Of a stretch of 64,000 bases of DNA, positions 22,641 through 34,400 are shown piece after piece. Every line of letters begins with the position of its first letter. Position 1 is the first letter of the stretch. Position numbers and translations under genes: made by a program. This DNA comes from Tomocerus qinae (lineage: Eukaryota > Arthropoda > Collembola > Entomobryomorpha > Tomoceridae). The stretch is from contig CM034547.1 in assembly GCA_020055645.1 (NCBI GenBank), forward strand, positions 48,238,909 to 48,302,908, in the 5' to 3' direction. Under the pieces are notes generated by a model. It was not told the DNA's origin. It saw nothing but the letters and a program-made list of their open reading frames with translations, and did not search any database.

Positions 22641-23760
22641 CATGACCAAAATATATTTTTATTAGCTCCACACGCTTGCCACTCCTCTAAACAAAAAATA
22701 TAAACTTCCCGTAGTTCCATTTACCTCCCAAATCCCTCCCACAACCCAAAAAATATGTTTATTAGCTCCACGTAGTCTCCACTTCCCCACCCATTCTCCT
22801 CCCACAAAGCAAAAAAAATTTTTTATTAGCTCCACGTAATCTGCACTTCCCAACCCATCCCCCTCCCACAAAGCAAAAAAGGTTTTTTATTAGATCCATG
22901 TAGTCTCCACTTCCCCACCCATCCCCCTCCCATAAAGGAAAAATAGGTTTTTTATTAGCTCAACATAGTCTCCACCTCACAACCCATTCCCCTCTCACAA
23001 AGCTAAAAAAGTTTTTTGTTAGCTCCACGTAGTCTCTTCTTCCCTACGCATCCTCCTCCCACAAAGCAAAAAAAGTTTTTTATTAGCTCCACGTAGTCTC
23101 CACTTCCCCACCCATCCCCCTCCCTCAAAGCAAAAAAAGTTTTTTATTAGCTCCACGTAGTCTCCACTTTCTCACCCATTCTCCTCCCACAAAGCAAAAA
23201 GAGTTTTTTTATTAGCTCCGCGTAGTCTCCACTTCCCCACCTATTCTCCTCCCACAAAGCAAAAAAAGTATTTTATTAGCTCCACGTAGTCTCCACTTCC
23301 CCACCCACCCCCTACCATAAAGGAAAAATAGGTTTTTTATTAGGTCCACGTAGTCTCCACTTCCCCACCCATCCCCCTCCCACAAAGCAAAAAAAGTTTT
23401 TTATTAGCTCCACGTAGTCTCCACTTCCCCACCCATTCTCCTCCCACAAAGCAAAAAAGTTTTTTATTAGCTTCACGTAGTCTCCACTTCCCCACCCACC
23501 AACCCTCCCACAAAGCAAAAAAAGTTTTTTATTAGCTCCACGTAGTCTCCACTTCCCCACCCACCCCCCTCCCACAAAGCAAAAAAAGTTTTTTATTAGC
23601 TCCACGTAATCTCCACTTCCCCACCCACCCCCCTCCCACAAAGTAAAAAAAGTTTTTTATTAGCTCCATATAATATCCACTTCCCCACCCACCCCCCTCC
23701 CACAAAGTAAAAAAAGTTTTTTATTAGCTCCACGTAGTCTCCACTTCCCCACCCATAACC
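22640..23760. repeat. 64-bp minisatellite, about 17 units, C-rich
   Basis: The unit reads roughly AAAGCAAAAAAAGTTTTTTA then TTAGCTCCACGTAGTCTCC then ACTTCCCCACCCACCCCCCT. Starts of the AGCTCCACGTAGTC block are spaced 64-65 bp through 23082-23728. Units near the centre and right are most alike. The complementary strand carries four G-tracts per unit separated by single bases, a G-quadruplex-type motif. The unit length is not a multiple of three, so the antisense Gly/Trp-rich frames over it are not genes. Confidence 0.85.
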
Positions 23761-24430
23761 CGCCCCATAACAAAAATAATTTTTTCATCAACCCAGTTGT
23801 ACAACATATAGAGCTTACACCTCTAACTGAGGCCTTAAGTGCACATTTCTCATGTTGTAGGAGAATATGAGATATGATACAGCTGCCATCTCTTGTTCTG
23901 TTCTGTTATTTACTCGCTCGGCTCGGTGTATTCACTGCATTGCATTTCTTCCAATCCCAATAGCCTGCATCTCCCAACCTACAACCTTCCTTACTACGTA
24001 CACATTGCCTGCTATATCATCGTCCCTCTCTCCTCCTCCAACTCGCGCATGATCAGAAGGCAAAAGTCTACGGCATTCCGTAAATTATAAATGTGGATTT
24101 ATGAATATTATAGAAAATAATGATTACAATGAATAAATATAAGAGTAACCTAAAATCTGCGACATTTGTGGCACTTATACACATAGAATCATTCATATCA
24201 ATCCTTTACGACATATCCCTCCCAGTCGGAAACCTCATGGCTCGGTACCGCTAGCGGTACAGAGCTATCTCTCCCTGCCTAGTCGGAGAGGGACATTATA
24301 TCCCTCCCAGTAACCTTTCCCTCCCCGCCTACAACATATATATTGGTAACTGGATCACTTTCCAATAAATTCGATACAGAATAACTTCACCATAATGCTA
24401 GTAGAAGGTAGATAGACTTAAACTACCATT

Positions 24431-25487
24431 TTATTTTGTGTTATTGGTACTTTCATATGAAGATGTTACTCCTTGGCTTGGATTCAATTCACTCTTTTCA
24501 TTAGGAGACACAGGTGACGGCGGGCGAAGTGCTATTGGACTGCTTCCAGACTTTCCTGGAGAAGGTGGCCCGAGTGCAATTGGACTATTTCCTCCTTTAG
24601 GCTGTGTATTTACTACTGAGGAATAAGGTGGCGGAGGCCCCAAACCAATTGGAGTATTTTCATTTTTAGGTGACCGAGACGGAGATGACGAACCATTTGC
24701 AAACGGAGATGGAGATCGCGGTGTCGCTCTTCCCTCTTCGTTTTCCAAATCTGCAGCTAAGTCCGCAGCATCTGGAATCTACAGAAATTATCAAGAATTT
24801 AAAAATCATGAACCACGCAATACATTGTAATCTTATATCAATTATTTTAATAAAGTTCTTACATCTTCGTCCTCCGGTTGCGGCCCACATTTTCCACAAC
24901 AACAATTGCAACAACATAAACAACAACAGCAGAAATAACAACCAGTAATTATGCAACAGACCCCGCACAACGCTTTACACCACCATGACGTTAGTAAAAA
25001 GTAGTACTTCACATTTTCTTCTCCAAAATTCTCGGCTATATGCAACCCTAAGGATCCGTATTGATCGTATATTGCTTTCTTTGTAGGATCAGACAGAATT
25101 CTATTGGCTCTGTTCAATTCCTTAAACTGAAAATAGAACACAAAATAAACATTACCGAATTATAGGAGGTAGGTCAATCCAAATTATTTTTTATGTTGTT
25201 AACACCTTTTCTGCTGCACTATTATCTCCTGGATTTTTGTCTGGATGGTATCTAAGAGCCAGTCTTCTGTACGACTTCTTTATGGCATCGGGAGTGGCTC
25301 CTTTCTCCAGTTCTAATTCGGCATACAAACTAGCGCCTGCATCCCTGTGGACATCACAAAATATTATAAGTATTTACCTTATATAATCCTCTAATAGCAT
25401 CTTAAAACAATTCGCCAAAAAAAAGTTATGTTTGAATAAGTAATTTCAAACTTACGAAAATCTCCTCCTCCCCATGTTTGAGTCCAT
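24431..25487 (-). CDS. DNAJC5: Cysteine string protein (DnaJ homolog subfamily C member 5)
   Basis: CSP is the palmitoylated synaptic-vesicle co-chaperone that works with Hsc70 on SNARE proteins. Four minus-strand exons with GT-AG borders join in frame: 25456-25487, 25206-25344, 24863-25126 and 24431-24778, giving 260 residues. The J domain spans ~15-80 with HPD at 44-46. The linker then gives [20 protein letters not shown]. The cysteine string at 107-137 has 16 Cys and would be palmitoylated. The C-terminus is longer than the usual ~200-residue CSP. It carries imperfect Pro-rich repeats built on [18 protein letters not shown] and PIALRPPSP, instead of the usual tail. The start is the first ATG of the short exon 1; a second ATG follows four codons later. 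A transposon ends ~90 bp past the stop. Confidence 0.95.
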
Positions 25488-28400
25488 GTTTTTCACTTGT
25501 TATTTTCACAACGATAAAAATAAAGAGATAATCCTCCTCCAGTTCCTAGTACAAATTCCAGTCTCGTGAACCCGTGATGCTATTCTTTTCGATCGCTGTA
25601 TTGTAATATTACAATGAAACCAGAAGTTAGAATCAGAATGTTTTATCTTATCTTTAACACAGAAGATAACACTAAATAAGATAAAATGTGTATAAAAATA
25701 GTATAATCCTATAACATAGTGGTATGTGTTGACTGTAGTTTTATCTGTCTGCACTCACTATACTAACTGATTTGTACACTAAAGTGCTGTTAGATTGTAA
25801 TTGCATAGACTAAGTTGGCACTTGTTAGCACAACAGGTACTACAACAGATTAGAGCGGGCGGTGTGTTCATATTGTAAAGGGAGGACGCATTGAGTGATG
25901 GAGACGAAAGACAAAATGAGTCAAATGTCAAATACAAGTAAAAAAGGTAGATTAGCCTCAGTCAATTTTTTTATTATTTTAGTCCCTTATTGTCACAAAT
26001 TCTTTCCAAGTTTTCCCGATGCGTGTCTGCTTAAAGAAGCTTAATTCGTGTCTGTAATATTTTGTAATATCTGTACGACAATCATTCTTCGCTCGTAACC
26101 CCGCTACCTACGATTAGACTAACGATTTCTTTACGACGATCATTCAATAAGTGTATCTAATGCAACGCGAATTAAAATTAATAAGTTCTAAACTAGGCTG
26201 AGGAACTAATTTTTTTACATTCTACAAGTAAGCATTAGTTGTTTGATGCATTAGTACAGTACAAGTGCAAATGTCCAATAAACGGAAACTGGAAATGAAA
26301 ATCTTATAAGTTAATTATTGGTAGGTGAATCGTTCTGAAAAATGTGGCCAATGCCAATGACCATGTCATTTGGATAATAAATATTGGTAGTGCTTTTTAA
26401 GCTTTCAAAGATTCAATATGGGCTGACTGATTGTGATTGTGAGTAATAATCATGCTTAAGAGGTGACATTACGAACAAATGATGCAGTCAAAACTCGACA
26501 GATCTTGAGAGATAAATAGAATACCCACATAAATATCTTTGTTTATGTGCATCTTGGTGGAAGGCAAGCATTATTTGGTTTACGCTGTGTATTGTGTTTG
26601 TAATGTAACACTGTCTCCGATAAAATCACGGTCACCGCCTTTAAAACAATTGTGTGATGGATACCAAACAATGATATCAATGACTGCATCATGGATTTAG
26701 CTGCTGAAGTTGACTACTTGTGTTCAGCTATGGCTCTGCCTCAATGAGATGAGCAGATGAGATGAAAATGAGACTCAATAAGACTTCAGAGAGACAGGAT
26801 TTATTTATTATATCCCCTTTTCACAGTACCTTATACATCGGTAATCTGTGTTGGGATTTTATTTAAATTTGACCCGTCCAAACTTCCATATCCCAATTCA
26901 ATAACAATATTGAATTTGTTCAATAAGATGTGTACTAATATTAACTACAAAAAAATGATATAGATGAACTAAGTACCGAAGCTTGCAACTTATGCTATTA
27001 GTATTTTAAGCTTTTTGATATAGGATTGTCAAGTCTAAGGTGTGGTTCACTTTTCACTATATTTTTTTCTATACTGCTAAAGATGCATCTGTGGGTATGT
27101 CTTCAGCCAAAGCTGATAGTTGTGTATGATTGTACTGACTGTAATCGTAGATAGATATTCTAAATGATTATTTGTAACATTCGTAAGTAATGTGTATATT
27201 GATGAATTATTATTGATGTAATCTGTCTGAGTTCATGTAGATTTATGGTAGGGCTACTTTCGTTATGCATAAACGAAAGTAATGATGAACTAAACAAAAC
27301 GTATTATTTAACCACTCAATCCCATCAAATCTACCCCTACTACCCTACCTAATTTGTCACAATTGGCTGCAGGAAAAGAGCTAAGATTATAAATTACGTG
27401 TATGACCGTATGAATCTCAATACCCGTAATTTTACACTGATGTTGCATAAATTTATAGATAACAATATAATATGAACTACTTAAATAACTGTGGGTAGCT
27501 TAATCGCTATTACAATGCAATGTAAATGTCGATTACAAAGAACAGTGCCACTCTTGATTCATCAGCTTCACTAATGTAACTATTAGAATTACTACTAAAT
27601 ATTATGACTATAGTATAGACTTCAAACATAAACATGAGCCATATCTATCTATTTTATACAATATTATGTTGGCATTTGTAGATTATCCGTTTTTATATGC
27701 AAATAGCGTAAATACTATCTTTCGAAATATCGAAAAACTAAAACTATGTGCACTTGGCCAGTTGACCACATAAGTTATAAATATGTGCTCACTTTGATAA
27801 AATTTTGAAATAAATCTACAGCGACAGCGTGCAAACAGAGTTCATCACAATATTCATAAATGCTAGATGATCTCATGAATCCTCCACTGCCTTCAGGCAG
27901 TGAAGTACGATATAAATTGCTAGCTAATTGTAGTTCTAATATGATTACCCTGATACTGATCATCTCTTAGTTTCCTTCTAGCATTGTAATTTTTCTTTGG
28001 AAAGTGAAAACAAGTTTTCGTCGTTTCTACAAGAGTACCTTAAAAAACTATTCCAAGTACTGATAGACTGTTTACTCCTTAGTGTATTTGTACGTAAATG
28101 TTATACAGTATGCGTAATAGATTGTAAAATTTTCGCAAAAAGATCATCCTATCTTAGCTTGTGAAATTGACTTTTTCAAAACCCTTAATAAAGCTTACAT
28201 CAATTTACTATGTACAGTTTACTTAATGAATGCTATTTGGTGACATTAGAAGGGCCAGCTGATTTTTGAAATGCTTATAAACTCCATAGACTCCTGATAT
28301 TCTAAAAGTTATAGGTATTATGCATACTTAATGGTTGTACACTTACATAAAATCAAAAATGACATACCTTAGCCTGTGAATTGTGAACGAGATGCGTAAA

Positions 28401-31400
28401 GGCGACAATTATAAAGCAGCCAAAATTATGGACTATTATATTAAATCTGATCTCACAGGACCAGGAGCTGAATTAATTAAAGTTTGGATTTGTAATTAGG
28501 GCATGAAGAGGAGAGAAAGTTAATTGATTTACTATCAAAACTAATGTAATATGATGATAGATATAAACTGTAAGTTTTGTTAGTTTAGTTTGTTGTATTT
28601 ATTTCTTTCCGAACAAATTGTAAAGGATTATTTATCTGCACCTTCGTAAAATTATAAAATTACGGCGATAACTAATACTAAGACGAAAGGCAATTTGGTC
28701 TGTGTTTTTGTGAAAACATTGTGTAAAGTTGGGAATTGCAACTTCTATAGCTAAAATGAGAAGTGCAGCATTGAAGGAAAGTAAATGATATTGCAGTAAA
28801 TATTAATACAAAACTATAAGTATCACTACTAATATAGACTTAACACAATATTACAAATTAAAAATTGAAACAAAGTAGCTCTTTCCCAAATTCGTACACA
28901 AGAGGAGAAATTCTATAAAATTCCGTAACATTTGGAACTTGAACTATCACATTTCAAAGGGAATAAACAACGCGGTTCAACTGATCTATTTCTTTCAAGT
29001 TGAGCGCAGAATTTACCTTGCTTTTAGTCTGCAAAGTCTGCATTATGGCAATTGAGAATTACTAGCGAATTTATGCTTAGGTAGGTCATTTTACTATGTC
29101 TACATTGGCTTTGGCTATAAAAGTGTCTGAGTGTCCAAAGTCTAATCTAAGTAAAGTTAGAGTGTGTTTTTCTATTGTATATGTAAGTCGTAACGAGTAA
29201 CAGCTTGTAAGTGAGTAAGTGTACATATAAAAATGTTTGTATAGCATTCACTCAATTCACTGTTGTGCTGTGAATCATGCTCAGGCGATAAGTGTATAAT
29301 GATCGAGGTATTTTATGTTTTGGTCATGTTGCATGCTTCCACATTTATGTTACCTAAAAGCTGTCACAATCTATCTACACTATTGCACTCCTTTGCTCTG
29401 TACCTGTACTGTAAGTACATACCTGTACGTACATAATACTTGAGTACCATAATACATGCAAATCTACAAGGCGGTTGGTAGTACTTGTTGGTTCTACCTT
29501 ATTCAACTGGATCAAACTGCTATTCCTCACACACTACTTCTGACTCCACTTAATGGCACTTCACCATACGTAAAAATAGTAAATTAGGGAAGTGAAACTT
29601 GAGATGCAAGTTGATTTACACTCCATTACTCACACCATTAACTTACCTTACAATTTACAATTGAAATGCACAAGTAAAACTATAGCACCAGATCACTTCA
29701 ATGTGCAAGGTATATAGTGAGGTCTCTATTCACGATTCCCAACTGAATATATATTTTTAATTGTATTAATCACATGATTGGCAGTCGTAGACTTAGCAAA
29801 CACTATCTACTGCTGTGGTTTTCACTAATAGATGAGATCCATTTTTGGACGAGGCCACAAGCTGCAAATATTGCTACACTAGAAATAGTAAAATTACACT
29901 TACATCTCTAATATGCACGCGATAAGGTAATAATGGTATACTCTATGCGGTACAAGCTAAAGCGAAGATAATGAATTGTAAAGGAAGCCACAAGGAACAA
30001 TAATTTTGATAATGTACGTAGATTTACTAGAGCATCTTACGTCACCATACTTTTGTATCAACCCGATGGACTCAGAATTGATAACAAACATTAGGAGTTA
30101 TCTAATATCCTGCTGATATTGATAACTAAACTCATCATTCTCAGGAAAACTTATACTAAACAGTGCACATAATCAGTCAGTCATTTGACCGGAAATAGAT
30201 AACATGCTCGAAACTCTCCAAAATCCAACAGTGAGTTAGCAAACTCCAGTATTTCAACATTTAAGAAAAATCATCAGTAAGTCATCATCAACAGTGCAAT
30301 AATTATGGTACTTAAAATAGATTTGATGAGATGGTTACAACGGTAGAAAGGGAGTAAAATTAGAATTAAAAAATTTTGCAACTAATCTCATTAACACGCA
30401 TTAACAATATTACTAAAAACAACTGTATCTACAATTCTTTTATATACCCGAAAATAAGAGACTCATTATATTTAACCAGTTGGAATCTTATTAGCATTGA
30501 CTTGACATCTTCACATCTAATGAATATCAATAAATTTAACCATTGAAAACGTTACTATTTGCTATAATTTTCCGATAGTTCACAACTTGTGTTTGGAACT
30601 ATTAAGAGTGTGAAGTGGGGCAAGAATTGCAAACGAACTTTGTATGCGTACCTAGCTCCGTTTCGTGATTAAATGATAGACCTGAATCAGAAGTGGTGTT
30701 CTGTGTGAACTGTTACTTACTCATTATCTTATTGTTACATTTACTAGTATAAAGGGTGTAATTTGATCTGAAGATATATCTTTGCATGCATACACACTGT
30801 AACTACGCATATAAAGGAGAATGCAGTTGTCGGGGTCGGGATTGCAGATGGTGAAAGCAAAATAGAAAATTCTCTGTGCATCTGTATTGCCCAATTTTAT
30901 TTACCCTCATAGTTAAGTAAAAACGAAAATCTCCTTTAGTTGAACCCATAGATCAAATAGGTATCAATTTACGTTTTCACTTATGTAATGTATCCCAACG
31001 CATACCTTTATGCACTAACTTACGAAGGTATGCTTTGGGGTACATAAGTGAAAACATTAATTCGGCTCTTGATACTGATTCCCATTACACAGCACTCTAA
31101 CTAATATTATAACAATTAAAAACAGTTCATTATGGTTCAAGTACAATAAATAGTGTACTATAGATACATTTTATGCCTAGTTACATTAAACAGAAAAATT
31201 ACTATTGTATAGCTAGGTGATTTTTTAATTCCTTCTACGAGAGTTGCCATTTATAAAACTGATAGTATACAAAGTGAGCCTACCATGTTTTTTGCAACTA
31301 CTTTTCCTAGTTTGAATTTTGCTGGACTAGTAACTAATTTGTAGGTAAGATCTATGTTTTTAAATCATGCTTTCAGGTTTGACCATTTTTCTACCATTTC

Positions 31401-34400
31401 TACAAAACCTCAATCATTGCAATGCATCTTAAAGCAATAATTTATAGCTTTAATACATCATCGTCATTATAGTTATGCTGTTTGGTCATTTGATGATAGT
31501 CAATTTACTTTGTGTATGTATTGCAGTACGCATCGCAAATGTTTTTGATGTATCGCTAAGTGGTTTATGATTGAATTAAATGGTGAATTAAATAGTACTA
31601 CAGAAATATGTATGGGTACTTAATGTACTGTTTCAATGTGAGTTTATGGAACTTTTCTAACGAATAAAATTTATTACTGTGAATATAGAGAACACACGCT
31701 TGTTTAAAGTTTATTGTTAGCCAATTAGTAATAGAGGCACGTAAGAATGCGAAGAGGAATAAATCAAATTTTCTTTGGGAGACAAACATTAAGACAAGGC
31801 TTTTGTGTGTGTACAAATGACTATTGGTGTGGGTACAGCAGTTTAATAAAGGTAATGTAACGAATCGTATATGGAGATGGAGGAAGGATTAGAGGAATGA
31901 TAATGCAAAGCAAGTGGATATGAATATGAGGAATAATGATACGTTATTAATGCAATGCATGTCATATTCTAACACTTTTCTTTGGCAATTTGTGCTTGTA
32001 ACTGATATCACTGCTAGCGCTATAATATTTCATTAAATATTATATCCAATATATTGGACTCGGCTGAAAAGAATGAAGAATTACGCGAGGGGAGAGAAAT
32101 TATTTTAATGTGATAATATATTAGGATGTATGAATGTGATCCGGGTTCAGAAAGAAGTGTGGCATGGTGTGTAGATTATAAATGGTAAAGAGGAGCTTCA
32201 GGGGCCAACTGAGATCTAATTAATTATCCACTACCAACACACACACTCAGCTATAACTTATAATACAGTTACACGGAGCACTGCATTGTTACATTGTTTA
32301 CCTATCTCCTACAAAAAACAATTTATTATTTACCCGTACAATGATTCGGTTCAAATTAATGTTCTCACAGCTATAGATATACCTAGTCTACATTAAGTGT
32401 TATATCATTTGCTATCGTGAGTGAACTCCGTGTGTGTATCTAAGTATCAGAGCACGTAATTTTTCTACGTTGTGCTGATGCATGTTGATGAATTGACTGT
32501 TAGATTACACAGGACTTCGGTCATCATATTCCTACAATTTAATATGGATTTGATACTCATGCGCTATTTACAATACTGTATTGCTTGTTATTTTATGCTA
32601 TGTAATATATTTTTCTGGCATTCAGTCCAGTGAGGTGACTAAAAATAATTAACACTAGAAATATACTACTTGCATAAAATATATTTGTAATTTGTAAATT
32701 GAAATAATTAAAATTTGATATAATTTTTAGTAGTGAAACCCTTATAAAAATTATAACGGTCTCGTTTCAATTATACTATAATTCAAAAATATAGATAACA
32801 CCCCCTGCTGCATTAAAGTGATAAAATATCTTCTAATTTCTAATTAAATCTATACATACTATAGCCTGCCCTCGTATGTAAGATTGCTTTGTTTTTAAAT
32901 CAAGTTTTGTGTATAATTCTATGACATTAAATTATAATATTGCATTGATCGTAGCATTTTACCGGAAAGGGATTAGTTTGGAATGATCACTTACAATATT
33001 GGCAGACAAAATAAACGCAAATGGATGTATTAAATCATGTGTTAGTACATAGATATTTTGTCTAATGGAATTCCTAATGGGCCGTAATAAAATAAAATAA
33101 ATAACATGGAATGAGGTGGGAAAAGGGCTGTTGGGTTAGAAGGAATTATTCTTTACAATTGTAATTGGTAATGTAACTTTCTTTAGGTATAGATTATTAT
33201 GATAATATGTATAATGCACTAGCCCTAGAATGTTTATGGATGTTGTGAACTATTTAACTCGTCATGCATGCTTAGTAGAAGTGTAGAGGTAGAAAAAGGT
33301 AATTCTATGACTTGGTTATGGTGGTTATGACATTTTAAATGGCAAGACAATGGTATAGGTGATAGGTCGGTAAGGATATGTATGATAGTAGTAGTAGTAG
33401 TATTATAGAAGAGACAATCCATCGCATAAAACAAGGTAGTATGTGGACCCCGCACTGTGTTATGGACTCTTTTACATTCCTGACAACAGGTCATCAAAAA
33501 TATGTTGGTGATCATCTGGCTCTTTTCTTGGAGGGAGGTCGTCATCCATAAAACAAATAGTCCTCTCCACTATGTCATTTCTTTCATAGTTGTCTTCGTA
33601 TTTTATAAGTATTTTAATGCGCAATGCTCATCCCTAAATAGGTTTTCATCTGCAATAAAGAACTCAAATCCCAAAAGCTAAGAAATCACATCAACAGTAC
33701 TTTACTTATCACCACCCCTTGGCTTATAGTGCTTAGCATCTATTCAGGTGTCTAAACTTGGTATCATAATAGTGTTTTATGTACATATGTAAAGGGATTA
33801 ATAAATTTAAGAAAATATACATAATGCATAGAGAACTAATGGAGAAAAGTTGACTTATATAAGCATAATATATTTTATTTTATATCCCATTCAATCGTCA
33901 ACTGAAACCATTACGATAGATATTGCCAACAGGTAATGACATTTCTTTTCTTCAAGTCAGCACAAATATATTCATAATATTGTAATTGACTTGGCCATCC
34001 GCACCTGCTCGCTCTATTAGGTCTCAATATCACAAGCAGCATGCCATTTGCTTAGTGATTTTACTGGCCATTTGACAGAAATAAATACTGCAGAGTCAAC
34101 GTGTTGATGTTCATATTCTCAAAACAATTTGCAACTCATTAAATAAGCAATAAAAAACCCTGCCAAAGGTTATTACGGGCTTCTTGTCCACCTTATACAT
34201 TACGATAGTGGTTTTACGAACATTACAAATGTAAATAAGCCCTTTTCAAATGAAGGTGAAAGTACAGCAATGATTTCTTATTACATCCATTATTCATGCC
34301 TTTATTTCTAATTTGAATAACTGTTGTGCACACATATTTGGACTTGTAAATACCTAAATGTCATACCCATATTCAACAGTTGTAAAAATCTCATTATAGA

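Larger units (their letters stand above)
20745..24338. mobile_element. 3.6 kb non-autonomous TIR transposon with minisatellite core
   Basis: Positions 20745-20986 and 24097-24338 are ~242-bp inverted copies of each other, near-identical by eye, each carrying the perfect 16-bp palindrome GTACCGCTAGCGGTAC. The ends read TATGTTGTAGGCGG and are flanked by TA on both sides (20743-20744, 24339-24340), suggesting a TA target duplication. The interior holds a nested TIR element and a long C-rich minisatellite. No transposase is seen, so it would depend on an enzyme supplied elsewhere. The right end lies only ~90 bp past the 3' end of the DNAJC5 gene. Confidence 0.8.

Noticed and set aside
23312..23641. 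Antisense Gly/Trp-rich ORF over the minisatellite
   Set aside because: Produced by the repeat unit; the 64-bp period is not a multiple of three, and the frame is not kept across the array.
20745..24338. CRISPR-like array
   Set aside because: The 64-bp units are contiguous diverged minisatellite copies without spacer structure, in a eukaryotic genome, bounded by transposon TIRs.
24666..24968. Overlapping frames on both strands across the DNAJC5 exon 3 and 4 borders
   Set aside because: They read through introns or oppose the cysteine-string exon; shadows of the real gene.
33234..33545. 103-codon minus-strand ORF in the gene desert
   Set aside because: Composition driven by a GTA microsatellite and low complexity; no splice or domain support.
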